Shown here in pieces: positions 1-5,755 of a stretch of DNA of 5,755 nucleotides. The notes beneath the pieces are model-generated. The model was given only the letters and a program-made list of their open reading frames with translations, was not told where the DNA came from and did not search any database. Position 1 is the stretch's first letter. The number at the start of each line of letters is the position of its first letter. The DNA comes from Caldifarciminota bacterium (GTDB lineage Bacteria > Hydrothermota > Tepidihabitantia > Tepidihabitantales > JAOUPE01), in assembly GCA_029880025.1 (NCBI GenBank), contig JAOUPE010000111.1, forward strand, positions 1-5,755, in the 5' to 3' direction. The position numbers were made by a program, and so were the translations under genes.

Positions 1-1
1 A

Positions 2-208
2 TTTTCAATCTTAAGAACACCTTTTGTATTGGCAAAATATAAGAAATTACCGATACTCTCCATGTTTTGTTATAATAAAAATGGTAATGTTATTATCGAT
101 ATTGATAAAGTTGAAAACCCGCTCCATCTTGGTGAAAGACTTCGATCTTATATCAAACAGCATCCTGAGGAATGGATTTTCTGGGGAAAAAATGAAGCAA
201 GTTCTTAA
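2..208 (+). CDS. Lipid A biosynthesis acyltransferase (LpxL/HtrB family), C-terminal fragment
   Basis: This is the last 68 codons of a gene whose start lies before the window; it ends in TAA at 206-208. Enzymes of this family add a secondary acyl chain to the lipid A precursor at the cytoplasmic face of the inner membrane. The fragment shows a hydrophobic stretch with TPFVLAKYKKLPILSMF near the left edge, then a short strand (NGNVIIDI), and finally RLRSYIKQHPEEWIFW. The end matches the family's usual C-terminus, in which a helix leads to a His/Tyr-Pro-Glu-Gln-Trp-Phe-Trp type motif. The catalytic HX4D motif would lie upstream and cannot be seen. The stop overlaps the lptC start by 17 bases, so the two genes are probably co-transcribed, and a lipid A enzyme fits next to LPS export genes. 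Family assignment is fairly firm; the exact member (LpxL, LpxM or a relative) cannot be decided. Confidence 0.75.
   Translation, partial: FSILRTPFVLAKYKKLPILSMFCYNKNGNVIIDIDKVENPLHLGERLRSYIKQHPEEWIFWGKNEASS
183..186 (+). promoter_or_regulatory. Ribosome binding site for lptC
   Basis: GGGG lies five bases before the ATG at 192, inside the end of the acyltransferase gene. It supports the ATG at 192 over the in-frame ATG at 24, which would produce a protein with no signal peptide and a 185-base overlap with the upstream gene. Confidence 0.5.
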
Positions 209-743
209 TTACAAGACAACTCTCGCTTTCTTATCTTCACTGTTGTTCTTCTTATTAATTCCCGGCTGTCGTGACTCAGCACCAAATGCAATTTCCGAGT
301 CAATGCCGTCTCAAGTCGTCGAAGGATTCAAATTGACCGAAAGCATCAGCGGCAAGAAATTTTATCAACTTCAGGCGGACAAGGCATTTTGCTATGAATC
401 CTTGAATAAAATCGACGTGATTGAACCTAAAATAATCTTCTTCGATGAAAATTGTAAAGAGTTTTCCACTCTCACTGCCCGCGCTGGTGTCGTATTTAAT
501 AAGACATCCGATTTGGTCGCTCAAGGAGAAGTTGTGGTGCGAACCGAAGACAGCACATACCTTTATACCGACTCTTTAGTTTGGCTGAATGCCAGGCAAA
601 TCGTAACCACTGATGCCTGGGTGAAAATTAATAGCCAACAGGGAAATATTGAAGGACAGGGATTAATTTCAGATGCCGGTTTAAAGAAGATAGAAATTAA
701 GAGTGCGGTCAAAGGTAAATCCCATTACAAATTTGTCAAATGA
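192..743 (+). CDS. lptC: LPS export periplasmic protein LptC, probable lipoprotein
   Basis: The product is 183 residues, close to the 191 of E. coli LptC. LptC sits at the periplasmic side of the LptB2FG transporter and passes LPS on to LptA. From the ATG at 192 the protein starts with a signal sequence: Lys2 and Lys8, a hydrophobic core at about 9-23, then the lipobox IPGC with Cys26 as the likely lipidated residue. A short linker follows. The LptC beta-jellyroll fold spans about 40-175, with family-typical pieces LTARAG (94-99), GEVVVRTED (112-120), LYTDSLVW (124-131), TTDAWVKI (139-146) and GNIEGQGL (151-158). E. coli LptC is instead held by an N-terminal transmembrane helix. Pro at position -2 of the lipobox is unusual but tolerated in some lipoproteins. 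The gene overlaps the acyltransferase by 17 bases and the lptA-like gene by 4 (ATGA). An in-frame ATG at 24 was rejected as the start. Confidence 0.88.
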   Translation: MKQVLNYKTTLAFLSSLLFFLLIPGCRDSAPNAISESMPSQVVEGFKLTESISGKKFYQLQADKAFCYESLNKIDVIEPKIIFFDENCKEFSTLTARAGVVFNKTSDLVAQGEVVVRTEDSTYLYTDSLVWLNARQIVTTDAWVKINSQQGNIEGQGLISDAGLKKIEIKSAVKGKSHYKFVK

Positions 744-1696
744 AGAATTTTCTAATCTCCCCAATCCCAAAAATTCAAACCTTAACGATGCTTCAAATAA
801 TACTATTATGCTTTTATTTCTGGTGCCCCCTGGTCCTGGCGGCTGACATCGAAGCGAACAAGATGGAGATTTTGAATACCGAAGAAGGCAAAGTCACGGT
901 TTTTAAAGATGGTGTAACGATTCTTGATGGCGACACAAAAATTATGGCACGAACCGCTCGATTCTATGAAAGGAAGAATTTAGCAATTGTCCAAGATTCG
1001 GTAAAGATTACTAATCCCTCCGGTGCGATTAGCTGCGATTTTGCTGATTATTATTTAGACCAGAGAAAAACGATTTTAAGAGGCAGTGTCTCAGTGATTC
1101 AGGAATCACTTGAGATTATGGCTCCAGAATTGACGGTCGAATATAAAAAAGACAAGGCAATCGCCAAAAATGGCTTTACGGTAATCGCAAAACCACATTC
1201 GCTTCAGATAACCGGAAAAACTGGAGAATATTTCTTAACCAAGGAAGAGGGGACAATCGATTCTCTTCCTTATCTTGAAATAAAAAGAACCGATACCTTA
1301 AAAGTTTCCAGCCAAAAATTATCATTTAACAATAAACAGACCCGTGCTTTGGCCTGGGGAAAAGTGAAGGTGGAAACCGGCAACGCGGTCTTGCAATGCG
1401 ATACCTTAATCTACAATTGGGAAAAGGACTCCGGGGTCGCCCTGGGGTCACCGCTGCTTAAAGAAGCGAGTAATGAGGCGACCGGAAAAGAGATTTATTT
1501 CTTTACCAAGGACGGTGAGCTCCAACGAATTGAGATTCAAGGCACCGCTTTTGGTCAATATTTTAACCAACAAGGCGATATGGTGAATATCACTGGTGAA
1601 TCTATGAATCTATTATTCTCCGAGGGTAAAACCAGCTCGATAACGGCAAGAAACGTTAATTTGGGTAAACTTTATCGACATGAGGAGAAGCCTTGA
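740..1696 (+). CDS. lptA: LptA/OstA-like periplasmic LPS transport protein, extended
   Basis: The product is 318 residues, much longer than E. coli LptA (185). LptA proteins form the periplasmic bridge that carries LPS from LptC to LptD. Residues 1-34 look like a Sec signal peptide: Lys2 and Lys11, a hydrophobic core at about 17-33, and a likely cut after LVLA34, giving a mature start at ADIEA. The rest is made of about nine degenerate repeats of 24-29 residues with alternating hydrophobic residues and turn glycines, roughly at 36-61, 64-90, 94-120, 123-149, 153-181, 185-212, 214-240, 247-270 and 281-308. This is the OstA beta-jellyroll pattern. There is no C-terminal beta-barrel, so it is not LptD. 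The ATG at 740 overlaps the lptC stop (ATGA) and has no clear ribosome binding site, so translation is probably coupled. The internal ATG at 788 would lose the charged start of the signal peptide. Family assignment is firm; calling it LptA rests mainly on position between lptC and lptB. Confidence 0.82.
   Translation: MKNFLISPIPKIQTLTMLQIILLCFYFWCPLVLAADIEANKMEILNTEEGKVTVFKDGVTILDGDTKIMARTARFYERKNLAIVQDSVKITNPSGAISCDFADYYLDQRKTILRGSVSVIQESLEIMAPELTVEYKKDKAIAKNGFTVIAKPHSLQITGKTGEYFLTKEEGTIDSLPYLEIKRTDTLKVSSQKLSFNNKQTRALAWGKVKVETGNAVLQCDTLIYNWEKDSGVALGSPLLKEASNEATGKEIYFFTKDGELQRIEIQGTAFGQYFNQQGDMVNITGESMNLLFSEGKTSSITARNVNLGKLYRHEEKP
1682..1687 (+). promoter_or_regulatory. Ribosome binding site for lptB (supports a TTG start)
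   Basis: GAGGAG lies five bases before the TTG at 1693. It is the strongest Shine-Dalgarno match in the window. It decides the start, because no ATG or GTG lies nearby in frame and the TTG gives an N-terminus that lines up with known LptB. Confidence 0.75.
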
Positions 1697-2412
1697 AACT
1701 TGCCATCCAAGGTTTAGTTAAAAGTTATAACGGTAGAAGAGTAGTAGATGCAATCTGGTTAGAACTTAACCAAAAAGAGATTGTCGGACTGTTAGGACCA
1801 AACGGTGCGGGCAAGACCACGACCTTCCATATGATTACTGGATTTACCCAACCCGAAGCCGGCAAAATCTTTCTATCCTCTCAGGAAATTACCCATCTGC
1901 CCATTTACCAGCGAGCACGTTTAGGTTTGGGTTACCTGTCTCAGGAACCTTCAATTTTTCGGAAACTGACCGTTATTGAAAATATCCTGGCGGTCTTAGA
2001 GTTGTTGGGAAAATCGAAAGCAGAAATGATGAAACGAGCCGAAGGGCTTTTAAATAAACTTAACATAACTAATTTGGCTAACCAGCGTGGGAATACTCTT
2101 TCCGGCGGCGAACGAAGGAGAGTCGAACTGGCTCGGGCATTAGCGACCCAACCCAGTTTTCTTCTACTCGATGAGCCATTTACTGGCATTGACCCAATCG
2201 TGCGAGCGGAAATTCAAGACATTATCAATAAACTGCAGCAAGAAGGATTAGGGATTCTGATTACCGACCATAATGTTCGAGAAACCTTAGAAATAACCGA
2301 CCGTGCCTATCTCATGTATGATGCAAAAATTTTAATCTCGGGCACCTCTGACGATTTAGTCAAAGACCGGCAAGCTCGAAAAGTTTATCTGGGCGAAAGG
2401 TTTAGGATATGA
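1693..2412 (+). CDS. lptB: LPS export ABC transporter ATP-binding protein LptB
   Basis: The product is 239 residues, the usual size for LptB (241 in E. coli). It is the cytoplasmic ATPase that dimerises and, with LptF and LptG, pulls LPS out of the inner membrane. All ABC motifs are present: Walker A GPNGAGKTT (35-43), Q-loop Gln84 in GYLSQE, signature LSGGE (136-140) within LSGGERRRVELARAL, Walker B FLLLDEP (156-162) with catalytic Glu161, D-loop Asp167, and switch His193. Features that mark LptB rather than a general or branched-chain amino acid ATPase are SIFRKL (87-92, holding the Phe of the LptF/G contact groove), TDHNVRETL (191-199) and the C-terminal VYLGERFRI. The start is TTG, within a TTGA overlap with the lptA-like stop and behind a good ribosome binding site. 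The gene overlaps rpoN by 4 bases. LptF and LptG are not encoded in this window. No key residue is missing. Confidence 0.96.
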   Translation: MKLAIQGLVKSYNGRRVVDAIWLELNQKEIVGLLGPNGAGKTTTFHMITGFTQPEAGKIFLSSQEITHLPIYQRARLGLGYLSQEPSIFRKLTVIENILAVLELLGKSKAEMMKRAEGLLNKLNITNLANQRGNTLSGGERRRVELARALATQPSFLLLDEPFTGIDPIVRAEIQDIINKLQQEGLGILITDHNVRETLEITDRAYLMYDAKILISGTSDDLVKDRQARKVYLGERFRI

Positions 2413-3818
2413 AACAGGAATTACGCTTAGAACAGCGCTTATTATTAACTCCCCAACTATTATTGAATTTGAAACTATTAGCTTTACCGGCGATTGAACT
2501 CCAATCTCTAATTGAGCGAGAATTAGAAACCAATCCGGTATTACAATCGCTGGAAGAAGAAACCGAAGAAGCAACCATTTCGAAAGGAAAGTTTTTCGAC
2601 CGGGTATCGACCCCTCCTCAACCCTCAAGACCCGAAGAAAAACCCTTATCCGAAAATACTGAGGATTATACCTTAGCCGACTTTTTACAAGAAGATACCG
2701 GTCGATTACCGCTTGACCGTGAACAGCCCGAGTTTGACCCAATCGAAACTATTAGCCGGGCATCGGTCAGTTTAAGCGATATTCTACTGCCGCAACTTCG
2801 CGCCATGCTTGATGAATCAGAAATCGAAGTTGCCGAATATATTATTGAAAACTTGGATGGTGAGGGTTTTCTAATCATAACCGAAGAGGAAATACTCCGT
2901 GCTTTCAAAATTGACCAGAATAAACTTAACAAGATTCTTTCGATAATTCAACATATCGAACCGGGCGGCATCGCCACAAGAAATACCCAGAAGGCACTCT
3001 TAGTGCAATTGGAAATATTAGAATACGATAAAGACAGTTTAGAGTATAAAATCCTGAGCGACTATTATAAACCGATGTGCAAAAAACAATTTTCGGCGAT
3101 TGCCCGGAAGTGTAATGTCACGGAAAAGAATGTTAAAGATGCCATTCTCAATATTATTCAATTGGAGCCGAAACCGGCTCGACGTTTCACCCAGAGCAAT
3201 CCGATTTATGTTTCACCCGATTTTACGGTAGAGTGGCGCGAGGATAAAATCACCGCGGTTCTAAACGACGACATCCTACCACAACTAAGGCTTTCAAGGC
3301 ATTACCGTGAGGTCCTATTGAATTCAAAGGTTTTTCCCAAAGAAGAGGTAAATTTTGCCCGGGCTAAGTTCAACAGTGCTTTAATGCTGATTAAAGGCAT
3401 CGAATCTCGAAAAAAAACGATGCGCCGGGTGATGAATTATATTCTCAAACAACAGTATGAATTTTTTCAACGGGGCAAAGAATTTCTAAAACCGGCATTG
3501 ATTCAAGATGCCGGTGCTGCACTGGGCATTCACCCCTCGACCATTTCCCGTGCGATTCAGGGCAAATACGTTGAAACGCCATTTGGTATCTTCCCGCTTC
3601 GATTCTTTTTCGTTTCCGGCACCGGCGATGTCGCACGCCATAGTCTGAAGGATAAAATCAAACAAATTATTGAAAATGAAGACAAACAGACGCCATACAG
3701 TGACGAAGAGATTGCCGAAATCTTGAGCAAACAAGGCACCAAAATTTCACGGCGCACCGTGGCTAAATATCGGGATGAAATGAAAATCTCCAATTGTTCG
3801 GAACGGAAAGAAATCTGA
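2409..3818 (+). CDS. rpoN: RNA polymerase sigma-54 factor (RpoN)
   Basis: The product is 469 residues, close to E. coli RpoN (477). Sigma-54 directs RNA polymerase to -24/-12 promoters, which need an ATP-using enhancer-binding activator. Region I is at 1-46, with the typical Leu/Gln-rich start RLEQRLLLTPQLLLNLKLL and ELETNPVLQ. An acidic, poorly conserved region II follows at about 47-115. The core-binding domain is at about 118-260 and includes LDGEGFL (149-155) and LEPKPARRF (252-260). The helix-turn-helix is at about 367-401 (GIHPSTISRAIQGKYVETP, then FGIFPLRFFF) and contacts the -12 element. The RpoN box SRRTVAKYR (448-456 region) contacts the -24 element. The ATG sits in an ATGA overlap with the lptB stop, with GAAAGG at 2395-2400 eight bases before it. 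lptB-rpoN linkage is widely conserved. The protein ends 14 residues or fewer after the RpoN box, as is normal, so it looks intact and functional. No enhancer-binding protein or -24/-12 promoter was recognised in the window. Confidence 0.97.
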   Translation: MKQELRLEQRLLLTPQLLLNLKLLALPAIELQSLIERELETNPVLQSLEEETEEATISKGKFFDRVSTPPQPSRPEEKPLSENTEDYTLADFLQEDTGRLPLDREQPEFDPIETISRASVSLSDILLPQLRAMLDESEIEVAEYIIENLDGEGFLIITEEEILRAFKIDQNKLNKILSIIQHIEPGGIATRNTQKALLVQLEILEYDKDSLEYKILSDYYKPMCKKQFSAIARKCNVTEKNVKDAILNIIQLEPKPARRFTQSNPIYVSPDFTVEWREDKITAVLNDDILPQLRLSRHYREVLLNSKVFPKEEVNFARAKFNSALMLIKGIESRKKTMRRVMNYILKQQYEFFQRGKEFLKPALIQDAGAALGIHPSTISRAIQGKYVETPFGIFPLRFFFVSGTGDVARHSLKDKIKQIIENEDKQTPYSDEEIAEILSKQGTKISRRTVAKYRDEMKISNCSERKEI

Positions 3819-3858
3819 AATACCAGTCAACTCATATCATTCTTAATATCTTCAGTCG
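3819..3858 (+). other. Short spacer between rpoN and selB
   Basis: This is the only noncoding gap in the window (40 bases). It is AT-rich, with no hairpin followed by a T-run that would act as a terminator and no -35/-10 pair with normal spacing. TAATAT at 3844-3849 resembles a -10 box but stands alone. No purine-rich ribosome binding site lies before the selB ATG. Read-through from rpoN into selB is likely but not shown. Confidence 0.5.
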
Positions 3859-5755
3859 ATGCACGTTGTAATTGGGACGGCTGGTCATATTGACCATGGC
3901 AAGAGTCTTTTAACCAAAGCCCTGACCGGCACTGACCCGGACCGTTTAAAAGAAGAAAAAGAACGAGGCATGACTACTGATTTAGGGTTTGCCTTTTTTG
4001 GCGATAACGCAACAATCATCGATGTTCCTGGTCATGAAAAATTCGTTCGTCACATGTTAGCCGGGGCAAGTACTATCGACCTGGTAATATTGGTGATTGC
4101 GGCTGATGACGGAATCATGCCCCAGACCTTAGAACATTTTGAAATCACCCAACTCTTGGGTATTAAAAAAGGGATAATCGTTGTCACCAAAAAAGATTTG
4201 GTTGATAACGAGTGGTTAGAACTGATAAAGTCAGATATCGAGAACATGGTCAAAGGAAGCTTGTTGGAAAATGCCGCAATCATTTCGGTTTCGTCATTAA
4301 CCGGCGAGGGAATTCCTGATTTGAAGAGGTTATTGAATGAACTGGTCGAGAACATTGAGCCAAAACCCGACCGCGGTATTTTTCGGATGCCGATCGACCG
4401 CTGCTTTACGATTAAAGGATTTGGCACCGTAGTTGCCGGAACCATACTCTCCGGCAGCATTAAGCTTGGTGACCGGGTTGAACTTTTACCCCAGAATAAA
4501 ATCGCCCGAATTCGTGGTATTCAAATCCACAACAAATCGGTTAACGCTGCCGCACTCGGGACAAGAACCGCCCTCAATCTAATCGGCGTCGAAAAAGAGG
4601 AAATCCTTCGGGGAAACGTTTTAGCTACGGTCGGCTATTACCATCCAACCAGGTTTATCAATGCCTCACTCTACCTCTTAAAAGATACTCCGGAACCGTT
4701 AAAAAATATGACTCGGATCCGGCTCCATCTGGGCACTGCCGAAATAATGGCGCGGATTGTCATTTTGGATAAAAAAGAACTCAGCCCGGGCGATGAAAGC
4801 CTTGTCCAGTTGCGATTGGAAAGCCCGATGGTTTGTGACTGGAATGACCGTTATGTGATACGTTCCTACACGCCGCCCCGAACAATTGGCGGTGGCGTAG
4901 TATTGGAAGCAAATCCGGATAAGGCACGTCGTTTCGATTCACGGCTCAATGAGCGTTTAATCGCAATCCGACGGGGTGACCCAGAAAACATCATTGAACA
5001 GCATCTGTTAAAATTTGGTTTCACGGCTAAAACTATTGAAATTTTGGCGAAGGAGACAACTCTTTCCTTAGCCGATGCCCAAACCATTACTGAGAAATTA
5101 ATTCAGAACGGCAAACTAATAAAATTCAATCACGAAGGAAAAAATTTCCTGGTCCATTTCAATTTCTATGACCGAACCAAAGCGGCGATTATCGATAGTC
5201 TGACCGAGTTTCACAATTCCAATCCTTTACGCCTTGATATCAACAAAGCCGAGCTCTTATCCAAATTGGACCCAAGTCTATCCCGTACCGGCGGTATCGC
5301 TCTGTTCAACCAAAGACTCAGCCAGCTGGTTGAAGAAGGCATACTTGTCCGCACCGAAGACAAATTAAGATTGGCAACTCATCAAATAAAATTCTCTGAA
5401 CCAGACCAGGCGATTGTCGCCAAGCTTGAGAAGATTTACCTAGAGGGAAAGTTTAACACCCCGAAAATCGCCGAACTTAAAGACCTGATTCCAGCCGAAC
5501 CAGGTAAAATCGAGAAACTAGCCAAGGCAATGATAAGTATGGGAAAATTGATTGATGTCGGCGAAGGGATAATCTTTCATCAATCTAATATTAAGGTTGC
5601 CGAAGATAAACTTTTGCAGCATTTTAAACAGAAATCAGAACTGACCGCTTCCGAATTTCGCCAGATGCTTGACACGAGTCGTAAGTATATCATACCTTTG
5701 CTCGGTTATTTTGATACCAAAGGGATAACCCAACGCCGTGGTGAAATAAGGATTT
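3859..5755 (+). CDS. selB: Selenocysteine-specific translation elongation factor SelB (3' end cut by window)
   Basis: The reading frame is open for 632 codons and runs off the window; comparison with family ends suggests that few residues are missing. SelB is a GTPase that brings Sec-tRNA to the ribosome at UGA codons followed by a SECIS hairpin. The GTPase domain (about 1-172) has GHIDHGKS (9-16), the switch region EKERGMTTDLGFAF, DVPGHEKF (55-62), TKKD (110-113, the SelB form of the NKXD motif) and SSLTGEG (145-151). Two beta-barrel domains follow (about 173-350), with IDRCFTIKGFGTVVAGT at 179-195 and PPRTIGGG at 339-346. The C-terminal part (about 365-632) is the winged-helix array that binds SECIS RNA, ending in SRKYIIPLLGYFDTKGITQR, which fits the last winged helix. 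The ATG at 3859 follows an in-frame TAA at 3844, so no earlier start is possible, yet no ribosome binding site is visible. EF-Tu and SelB-like archaeal factors are excluded by the winged-helix tail. selA, selC and selD are not in the window. Confidence 0.95.
   Translation, partial: MHVVIGTAGHIDHGKSLLTKALTGTDPDRLKEEKERGMTTDLGFAFFGDNATIIDVPGHEKFVRHMLAGASTIDLVILVIAADDGIMPQTLEHFEITQLLGIKKGIIVVTKKDLVDNEWLELIKSDIENMVKGSLLENAAIISVSSLTGEGIPDLKRLLNELVENIEPKPDRGIFRMPIDRCFTIKGFGTVVAGTILSGSIKLGDRVELLPQNKIARIRGIQIHNKSVNAAALGTRTALNLIGVEKEEILRGNVLATVGYYHPTRFINASLYLLKDTPEPLKNMTRIRLHLGTAEIMARIVILDKKELSPGDESLVQLRLESPMVCDWNDRYVIRSYTPPRTIGGGVVLEANPDKARRFDSRLNERLIAIRRGDPENIIEQHLLKFGFTAKTIEILAKETTLSLADAQTITEKLIQNGKLIKFNHEGKNFLVHFNFYDRTKAAIIDSLTEFHNSNPLRLDINKAELLSKLDPSLSRTGGIALFNQRLSQLVEEGILVRTEDKLRLATHQIKFSEPDQAIVAKLEKIYLEGKFNTPKIAELKDLIPAEPGKIEKLAKAMISMGKLIDVGEGIIFHQSNIKVAEDKLLQHFKQKSELTASEFRQMLDTSRKYIIPLLGYFDTKGITQRRGEIRI

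Noticed and set aside
24..191. Longer lptC start at the ATG at 24 (239 residues)
   Set aside because: It would overlap the acyltransferase frame by 185 bases, bury the lipoprotein signal peptide 56 residues inside the protein, and has no suitable ribosome binding site.
740..1696. The OstA-like gene as lptD
   Set aside because: At 318 residues it has only the soluble repeat part and lacks the large C-terminal outer membrane barrel of LptD.
2356..2742. 128-residue open frame on the minus strand across the lptB-rpoN junction
   Set aside because: It is antisense to two well-supported genes, shows no recognisable domain, and its composition is what a reverse frame of these genes would give.
3445..3793. 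Three overlapping minus-strand open frames opposite the 3' part of rpoN
   Set aside because: All are shadows of the conserved helix-turn-helix and RpoN-box coding region, with no independent evidence.
3819..3858. Promoter or terminator between rpoN and selB
   Set aside because: There is a lone TAATAT without a spaced -35 box, and no stem followed by a T-run.
3816..3890. The rpoN TGA as a selenocysteine codon, prompted by the neighbouring selB
   Set aside because: The protein already ends at the normal distance after the RpoN box, and the frame after TGA gives only about 24 unconserved codons, overlapping the selB start, before the next stop.
4050..4460. 136-residue open frame on the minus strand within selB
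   Set aside because: It lies wholly opposite the conserved GTPase domain of SelB, shows no family motif and has no start signal.

Overview
The window reads as a stretch of core chromosome from a diderm (Gram-negative type) bacterium that uses selenocysteine. All genes lie on the + strand and almost every base is coding. Base composition looks moderate, a little AT-rich by eye. The lipopolysaccharide genes imply an LPS-bearing outer membrane. The divergent sequences and non-proteobacterial flavour suggest an uncultured lineage, perhaps a candidate phylum near the FCB group, but that placement is a weak inference without homology searches.

Layout, left to right. Positions 2-208 hold the C-terminal tail of a lipid A acyltransferase of the LpxL/HtrB family; its start lies before the window. 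Next come lptC (192-743), an lptA/OstA-like gene (740-1696), lptB (1693-2412), rpoN for sigma-54 (2409-3818), a 40-base spacer, and a nearly complete selB (3859 to the window end). The first five genes overlap end to start: 17 bases between the acyltransferase and lptC, then three 4-base overlaps (ATGA, TTGA, ATGA). They are therefore almost certainly one translationally coupled transcript. No promoter, terminator, RNA gene, mobile element or CRISPR array could be supported.

How the genes work together. The acyltransferase completes lipid A. LptB is the cytoplasmic ATPase that drives LPS extraction, LptC receives LPS at the periplasmic face of the inner membrane, and the LptA-like protein forms the bridge across the periplasm. 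LptF, LptG and LptD are not in the window. The order lptC-lptA-lptB-rpoN matches the arrangement known from Proteobacteria, where hpf and ptsN usually follow; here selB follows instead. SelB delivers Sec-tRNA to in-frame UGA codons that carry a downstream SECIS element. Sigma-54 and SelB meet functionally in some bacteria, since E. coli fdhF is both sigma-54-dependent and a selenoprotein gene, but any such link here is inference.

I did not find an undescribed system. The points most worth a second look are the unusually long LptA-like protein with about nine degenerate beta repeats, an LptC that appears to be lipid-anchored rather than held by a transmembrane helix, and selB sitting directly after rpoN.
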